Positions 57,126 through 64,000 of a stretch of DNA of 64,000 nucleotides are shown here, in pieces. Position 1 is the first letter of the stretch, and each line of letters begins with the position of its first letter. The DNA comes from Ursus arctos (taxonomy: Eukaryota > Chordata > Mammalia > Carnivora > Ursidae): positions 19,452,850 to 19,516,849 of the forward strand of contig NW_026623019.1 in NCBI RefSeq assembly GCF_023065955.2, in the 5' to 3' direction. The position numbers were made by a program, and so were the translations under genes. A model generated the notes under the pieces. That model had not been told where the DNA came from. It saw nothing but the letters and a program-made list of their open reading frames with translations, and did not search any database.

Positions 57126-58189
57126 AAACAGCAAACGTTTATGGAGAAAAGGCAACTCAGGGAACAGGAACGTACATCGAATTTGTAAGTGGTAGTGGGG
57201 TAGCTATGATTACAGTCATAAATCTGTAGATGTTTCCCCCAAATGGCATTTAGAAGTTGCTCTGTCTCTTTCTATTGATTTTGTCAGCTGTAACCGGCTT
57301 TGCCATTTCATTGGTTCAAGGTATGTTTCCTTTTGATGTGGAATCTCCTCGTGTGATTGTTTTACCATTTTATGTTTTCTATTTAGGTACTTTTAAAAAG
57401 TTCAGTTCCAGCACAGGCTGGGGGTTTACCCACCCAAGCAGGTTATATCAGAGGCAAAGCCATGAACCTCCAGGGCTATCGAATTCAATAGAGTGGGCCG
57501 AGGTGAGCAGGAAGCCACCGGGCAATTTGTTATGATGCAAAGAGCAGGTTACGCCTTAAAATGAGGAACAAGAGAGGCGGCTTTGTGACCTCATATACTG
57601 CGGCCCTACTGACTTCCCCAGATTCCCATAGCTGGGCAGACTGGAATCTATGGAGCTCTTAGATAAAAAAATTTCTGGTACTTAATCTCCCCCACGTAGC
57701 AGGGAGATTCTTGAGGTGACTGCTACTTTTCTATCCAGAAGGAAACCAGTAGAAACAAATTTCCCCTGGCAGAAGCTTATATTAATACTCTCAAAAAATG
57801 AGCATGTGAAAATACTTAGACTCCAATATTTCTAAATAAAAAGCCCTCTAAAATGTATTTATTCTTTAAAGAACAGCAACTAAAACTTTGTTCTACGCTT
57901 TTAATTACTCAAAATAATGTAGCCATTTATTTCTCTGCAAAAATTACTCTATTTTGATGAAGAGCAATTAAACACTGATTTGGGGGAAAATCGATCAACT
58001 TCACTACTTAAACATTTGTTAGGGCCAATATACCCTGATTTCAAAGACAAAAGACAAAAATAGTTACAACACATATGATTGTGTTTAGGTTTATATTTTT
58101 TAGCATATGAATCAATTTAAAAACAGAAAAAAAGGAAAAGAACACAAATAAAGACAATACAAAAAAAAACAGTACAAAAAGCTTAGGAC
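57126..58189. other. Unclassified AT-rich sequence
   Basis: The 92-codon plus-strand frame at 57257-57535 starts hydrophobic, but I recognise no protein. No repeat family called. Confidence 0.45.
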
Positions 58190-59000
58190 CATATGAATAG
58201 ATGCTCCATTTCACTCCTAATATTAAAATTTATAACAACTGTGAACTACAATTCTCACTTTTATATTGGCAAAAAAAAGGTAATATACATCATTGGTGAA
58301 AGTGTGGGGAAATGAACGATTCCAAATAATGTTAATAAAAATGTACATTGGTACAATATCTCTGAAGCACAACTTAGAAATATCTTTCAGGATTTTAAAT
58401 TCGGGTACTATTTAACCTGGCAATTCCATTTCTAGGAATCTATCTAATGTCTATGCTTAGCACATGTATGAAAGATATGTGTCCATTGTTATTAATAATA
58501 AGACTCTAGAAATATTCTTTTTTTAAAGATTTTTACTTATTTATTTGTCAGAGAGAGAGAGAGAATATGAACAGGGGGAGCAGCAGGCAGAGGGAGAGGA
58601 AGACTCCCTGCTGAGCCAGGAGCCTAATGGGATCATGACCTGAGCCGAAGGCAGACGCTCAACTGACTGAGCCACCCAGGCACCCCAAGAGTCTAGAAAT
58701 ATTCTAAAATGCCTATTAATGGGACAATGATTAGGTAAATCATGGGATATTCATATAATAGATTACCTTGCAGCCATTTTTTTAAATGAGTCACCTCCCT
58801 AGCTACTGATATACTGACATAGAACGCTTTCTAGGATATTAAGAGGAAAAAAAAAAAAGGAAGACGTACACAATAAGCTGTGTAGAAAAGTCCAGAAAAT
58901 ATGCTCAAGAAGCTTTAAATAGTAGTTCCCTGTGGGACAATGTGCTATGGGATGGATAATATTTTCACCGTTTCCCTGTTCCACTATTTTGCAGGTACAC
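58190..59000 (+). mobile_element. Old L1M 3' end, sense
   Basis: 'ttggtgaaagtgtggggaaa' (58293), 'caattccatttctaggaatc' (58421), 'tgggatattcatataataga' (58743) and 'ctgatatactgacatagaac' (58806) follow the L1M 3' order. It holds a SINE. Confidence 0.75.
58519..58686 (-). mobile_element. CAN-SINE, antisense, inserted in L1M
   Basis: 'aaagatttttacttatttat' to 'gagccacccaggcacccc'. TSD 'agactctagaaatattct' at 58501-58518 and 'agagtctagaaatattct' at 58688-58705, one mismatch. Part of the middle is missing. Confidence 0.95.
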
Positions 59001-60906
59001 TTCTTACTTTAATTATAGTTCTAAAAGCTAGTTAAGAATGAATGAAGTACACCATGCCAGCCTGCATAGCCTGAGTTCTATAGGCCTCTTAAGTTAATAT
59101 CCCTTTAAGAAAAGTGGGGAAAAAACACTTAGCTTGAATATGTAAAAAGAAATTACATGAGAAAGGAATACGTAGATGAACATTCAGGAAGCGTGTCACT
59201 CTCAAATCCAGGCATGCAGAGCATTTCACAGCTATCTTCAGGCAGCTAATATATTTACCAGTCTCACTCACTAGTTTTTCCGTGATTCATGCCAACTCCT
59301 CACATTGGGTTAAAAGAACCCAATTACTGCTCAAGGATTAATAGAAATACTTCTAAAAATTTGGGGAGTGTAAAAGGAAGACTATGAAATTCTCTCCTGG
59401 ATTGCCAAATTGTTTTTTAGGTCTGGTTTATATAGGTGTTTAGTTTCATAGTTTTCCCAGCTGCTGTCAATTGCGACATGTTTTTTCCTCATTGTAATAA
59501 TACCTAATTATTTGTTAACATTTTCATAACCCAGGCTTAGCATATATGGTGAGTACTTGATTTACTTGACATTTTGCTTAAGCTGTTTAAAGGTTGGTGG
59601 TTGTTTTTCTGAAGTCACACCAATTCATGGGAGTTGTGACATCCCTGTGGCTTCGTGGTTTCTGCTTTTCGCCTCACCGAGGTTTCCACTGAGTTCCGAA
59701 GAACCAGACGTTTATTGGAAGCTCACGACTGTATACCGGAAATAATCACTGCTAGGACTTCTGAAGGGTCCCCTTTAAATGAGATGCATTTAAAACGCAC
59801 CCAGCTGATTAGATGCAGGGGGCATAACGTGCCACTTGTTTTCCTGTCTGTGTCGGCTTTAGTTGATTTCCAGTCTAGGACCTGAAAATACACTGAGTCC
59901 AAAATCTACTTTCTTTTCTGTTTTCAACGAGGTCAGTAAAAACCAGTGCAGTTGGAGTTTCTACTCCAAGGTCCTCTTGTCTTACTGAATAAAAGTTGAG
60001 TTGCGTATTCCCAGACCACAAAACTCCATCTCTTCCTCTCCCTCTCTCTAGCTGGAAGTTACACACCCAGGATGAGCTTCATGAACAGAAAACCATGTAC
60101 ATAATGAATATTTTAAAAACTTTTTCTTGCCAAAACAGGGCCTTTTGATGTTATGGCTGTGTTCATATTCTCTTTCCGTTTTGGAATTCAGTATCTGAAT
60201 CAATAACGGACCATAGCTACTTAACATTCTTTGTCCAGAAACCTTACATATATAATTTGGTACCCAGTTTCACAAAAATAAAACTACTGTCCTCGTGAGC
60301 GGCAACTAAAAACTAATATGCTGATTTTAAATAGAGTGCTGGTCCAACCCAAACTGTGAAAAGTAAAGCAATGCATTGAAAGCAAAAAAGGCTTCGTTGT
60401 TAAAACACACCTTGAAAGATACCTATTTCCCCCCCTTTTTTTTCAGGACTTATTTTTAAGAGTGAATAAGACTCGTGCATAGTTTTGTGATTGCAGTAGA
60501 AATGAATGAGGAACAAGGTGTTGGAGCGTGCAATGAGCATGGGTCAAATAAACAGCATTTCTTTTTACAATTAGGTCCTTTGTCTGAGGTCTCGGCTAAG
60601 AGGCCAAATAGTGAATGGTTTTCGGATAAATGTGTCTCTCATCACAAGAAGTAGCCAGGAAAACAGCCCCGAAGCACTGCCCTAACAGCATTCGGAAGGC
60701 TGCAGGGCCAATGTCCACCATGAACTTGTTGCGTGAGAGTCCCTATTGTTCTCAATCTGCGGTTTGTCGTGAAGACACACATTGAAAAATAAAATGACAT
60801 AATATAAAAAGTAAAGAAAGAAAACAAAAATAAAAATAGCATGAAATACACACCCAACCAACATCGCCTAGGGAAAAAAACATTTGCTTATTTAAACAGA
60901 GCCAGT
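59001..60906. other. Low-repeat sequence, no gene recognised
   Basis: No clear repeat family. The part at about 60420-60790 is unique and could be conserved non-coding DNA. Frames of 60-80 codons on both strands have no domains. Confidence 0.45.
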
Positions 60907-61155
60907 CCTTTGGGACGCCTGGGTGGCTCAGCCAGTTGGGCGTCTGCCTTCGCCTTAGGTCATGACCCCGGGGTCCTGGAATCCAGTCGTTCATCGGGCT
61001 CCCTGCTCCACGGGGAGCCTGCTTCTCCCTCTGTTTGCCACTCCCCCTGCTTGTGCTCTCTCTCTTTCTCTCTCTGCCAAAGAAATAACTAAAATCTTTA
61101 AAAAATAAATATATATATAAATAAGTAAATAAGTAAATAAATAAATAAATAAAAA
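60907..61155 (+). mobile_element. CAN-SINE, sense, with an expanded AT tail
   Basis: 'gggacgcctgggtggctcag' head at about 60911, CT body, then about 70 bp of (AT)n/(AAGT)n/(AAAT)n. TSD 'taaacagagccagt' at 60893-60906 and 61156-61169. Confidence 0.95.
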
Positions 61156-61169
61156 TAAACAGAGCCAGT

Positions 61170-61769
61170 TTTCAAAATCGCTTTCTGTGGGCTTAGAGAA
61201 TACCCAACCTTTTTACTTTTTCAGTTTCAAAATTCCTTATCTTAAACTAATTTGTGCAGTTGTGTTTTGGCATTCGGGTTATTTTTTTTTTCAGATTGTA
61301 CAACGGTAGTACAGTGCATATGCGTGTATATTATATTATATAATGACCTTCAGTGGGGTCTCACGCAGCTCCCTGTAATCAAACACATAGATTTTTACAA
61401 TGAAGAACATAGATATTCACATTAAAGGAGATAAATAGGCTCCAAACAAGGTCATATCAGGGCAAGTCAGGTTTTGCCACTAAATAAATACGCTGCTAGT
61501 TTTTTTTAAACTTGATTTTTTGAGTTTCTGTATTTTATAATTGTGGATAAGGAATAATGGAATTGTATTAAACTGGCATTACACAGCATACAAGATTATG
61601 TAAAAGCCTTTTTCAATGTCACCAACAAAATTAATTACCAAGTCTTCTTTTCCCATAACTCGGAATAACGCACTTGGTAATGAGTTACAGTTCAGAAAGA
61701 ACACGATGAATCAGAGGCATTGGCACCAAAAATTTAAGCATACCTCTCAAGTAGAATTCTCTGTTCTAG
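61170..61769. other. Unclassified AT-rich sequence
   Basis: No gene or repeat recognised. Confidence 0.45.
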
Positions 61770-61967
61770 GGGCGCCTGGGTGGCACAGCGGTTAAGCGTC
61801 TGCCTTTGGCTCAGGGCGTGATCCTGGCGTTATGGGATCGAGCCCCACATCAGGCTCTTCCACTATGAGCCTGCTTCTTCCTCTTCCACTCCCCCTGCTT
61901 GTGTTCCCTCTCTCGCTGGCTGCCTCTATCTCTGTCGAATAAATAAATAAAATCTTAAAAAAAAAAA
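61770..61967 (+). mobile_element. Young CAN-SINE, sense
   Basis: Same GGCACAGCGGTTAAGCG head as 49546. Tail '(AAATA)naaatctt' plus poly(A). Identical 15-bp TSD 'aattctctgttctag' at 61755-61769 and 61968-61982. Confidence 0.97.
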
Positions 61968-61982
61968 AATTCTCTGTTCTAG

Positions 61983-62699
61983 AAGCTGGGAAAACACATG
62001 GGGCCAGAAAGCCACATCAGCTGATTTGAACTGGATACCATTTCTGTGAACAAGTGAAGCCCCATGCTTCTCATTGAATTTGTGAGCTCTAATTGATACC
62101 ATCGAACTTTGACCTTGAGGGTTAAAGCGCGGCCAAGACACTGGGGGCTATGTGGCCATTAGTGATTGTTAGCCTAGTAGCTTCCCATCTGACATTTTTA
62201 GAAACCATCAGTGGTTTAGAATGGTGACAATTTTAATGAACAACGTCGGAGTCAATGTTTCTGGTGACCTCATTGATTAACTGGGATCAGCTACTGGACA
62301 GAAATTCATTATTCATTGGCCAGAAATTTTTAAAAGAGATGCTGGTTTAATGAACTTAGAACATAATAAAAGTTATATGTTGAAATGGGGTGCTTGAGGA
62401 TAGGAGAAAAAAAAGGCTTTACGTGTCCAGACCGTTCTGTAAATTAAACCCACTTACTTTTTCTGGCTGGTTTGAACGCATCGGCTGTCGCTTTCTGTTG
62501 GTGAAGTAAAAAGTATTGGACCGCAGTGGAAAGCCCTGTTCAGAACACAGGGTACTTTCACGACCCAGCAGAAGTGGGAAACTTTCCAGGTAAATGTGCT
62601 TGGGAAGTCCCCACATGGCCACATGACAGAGATTAGTGAACCTTGTTAATGAAACCCACCCTCTCCCCACCCCGCGACCTTCAGCTCTCACGCAGATGC
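61983..62699. other. Unclassified sequence
   Basis: No repeat family recognised. The minus-strand 114-codon frame at 62763-62419 has no recognisable domain. Confidence 0.45.
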
Positions 62700-63700
62700 A
62701 CCTGACATGCCAAGCCATTGTCCCTAGACCTTCTTTTAGACCGTCCTGACAAAGAACCATCACTTCCTGATATTCACCCCTCTGCGTTGTTTCTGTATGA
62801 GTGTCCAGCTCCTACTTCCCCGCCCTCCCCACCCACATCAGCCTCATCTGCTTATCAGGTATTTAATATCTTCAAACTTATTTCTGCTGAAGCCAAAGTT
62901 TTGGCCTCTGCGGTGTCATCAAAGTCTTCTCCATCCTCCCCAAATGTCTGCATGAATTCCCCCAGTAAGGCAAAACAAATTAAACCCCGGGTAGATTCCG
63001 TTATCATCTGGGTCCACCTCGAAAAGAGGCAGTTGAGGGTACGTAGTCTGAAATAGAAGGGACTCTTCGTGGATCGCAGAACCTCTGTGTACAAAGCCTG
63101 GCTTGCTCACTTCCCAGTCGTCTCATCCTCGGCCAGCCACATCACTTTCCAGACTTGAAATTCCTCTCTGCTGAAATGGGAGATTATTGAATTCAACGGC
63201 CGCCAAGTCTTCTTCTTTCAATTTTAAAAGCTTATTAGACTTTGATTCTTCCGTGTTTTGGCAGTTCTGTTATCTTAGCTTCATTGGCCTCTCTCACTAT
63301 GAAATAACAAAGCAGACTTTTCTGAGTTGATTCCTTGCCTCTCCTATCAAGTTATTACCTACTTGCTCGTCCATGCCAGCCAAGGGCCTTTCCTTCTTTG
63401 GCCTCTCCCCCAGACTAATTAAGTGAAGATCATTTGTACATGTACTCAGTGTGGAGTGATAGCAGACATGAGATTATCTGTATGTTTTTCCTAAGCCAGA
63501 AGCTTGAGCAATAATGTTTACTTGTTTCAGGCTTACACTTGAGAATTGGTCAAAAGAGTCATTTCCCTGGCTAAGCCGTAACTCAGTAGGAAATCATATT
63601 CATTTGAATGTTTTCTAAAACACATTTCTTGCTTCTTGGCTCTTAATAGCGCAATTTTATTTCTCTGATTCTTCCTACGAGAGTAATTACTGGCGCTTGG
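62700..63700. promoter_or_regulatory. Low-repeat block, candidate conserved non-coding DNA
   Basis: About 1 kb free of recognisable repeats. Both strands of 62718-63110 stay open in three frames (112, 79 and 63 codons), but I cannot match any to a protein. Downstream, 63180-63640 has ATTA cores ('ctaattaagtgaag' near 63415) and SOX-like 'aataatgtt' words. Exon and enhancer are both possible; neither is shown. Confidence 0.25.
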
Positions 63701-64000
63701 TGGGCTTACCTTTAAAAAAAGGAAGAAAAAAAATTGTAAAATTATATTTTGTTCTCTGGTATTATCATTATAAACTATGCAGTGATAGTTCAGTATTTAG
63801 TATTAGTTGTGATTTCTTTTCTTTTCTTTTTTTTTTTTTTCTCTCCCTGCCTGACCCTACTCCCTACATCAGACCTGGAAGGAAAATAGAGTAAGTCAAT
63901 GAATAATGAAAACATTGGTATTTTAGCAATATTTACTAATATAAATTTCATGTCAAACATGAAATTTAAGCAAAATGGGCACATGATATTTAGGTAAGTG

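Noticed and set aside
1..64000. A new multi-gene defence or metabolic system
   Set aside because: The window has no supported genes; its content is intergenic mammalian DNA and retroposons, so such a claim would have no basis.

Overview
The window is mammalian nuclear DNA from a carnivore of the dog-like branch (Caniformia). The call rests on 25 tRNA-Lys-derived CAN-SINE (SINEC) copies. Each has the GGGGCGCCTGGGTGGC-type head, a CT-rich body and an (AAATA)n/poly(A) tail on one strand or the other, and most have target-site duplications (TSDs) readable in the sequence. The youngest copies (49546-49759 and 61770-61967) have a GGCACAGCGGTTAAGCG head that I associate from memory with bears and seals. 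An arctoid, probably a bear, is my inference; it is not proven here.

I find no protein-coding gene, exon, RNA gene, CpG island or CRISPR array that I can support. The longest open frames (200, 189 and 137 codons) are repeat relics or chance frames. The window reads as intergenic DNA or a very large intron.

Layout. 1-3.3 kb: a LINE-2 (L2) whose 3' end carries a three-copy tandem expansion of perfect AT palindromes, then an antisense old L1. 3.3-22 kb: mostly unique sequence with scattered SINE, MIR and MER5 copies, two short tandem duplications, a homeodomain-motif-rich block near 11.3-11.8 kb and a second low-repeat block near 19.9-20.3 kb. 22-24.2 kb: DNA transposons, SINEs and an antisense L2 with a decayed reverse transcriptase. 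24.2-27.2 kb: unclassified sequence. 27.2-31.7 kb: SINEs and a long antisense carnivore L1 with an internal deletion. 31.7-38 kb: unclassified DNA, a split L2, a near-perfect 134-bp inverted repeat at 35.15-35.28 kb, and a low-repeat block near 37.1-37.6 kb. 38.2-39.1 kb: sense L1 and MIR. 39-45 kb: mixed old repeats. 45.2-50.6 kb: a dense pile of L1 fragments in both orientations with nested SINEs. 50.6-64 kb: unique DNA with SINEs, a MER20 broken by a microsatellite and a SINE, a near-complete MIR with an internal templated copy, a hAT element with an 8-bp TSD, a sense L1M, and a low-repeat block at the end.

No genes act together here. What is informative is structural: palindromes and an inverted repeat, very short L1 insertions with clear TSDs, templated micro-duplications, and a few low-repeat blocks that could be conserved regulatory DNA. 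Repeat family names come from my memory of consensus sequences, without RepeatMasker. The class is usually safer than the exact subfamily, and borders of old elements are approximate.
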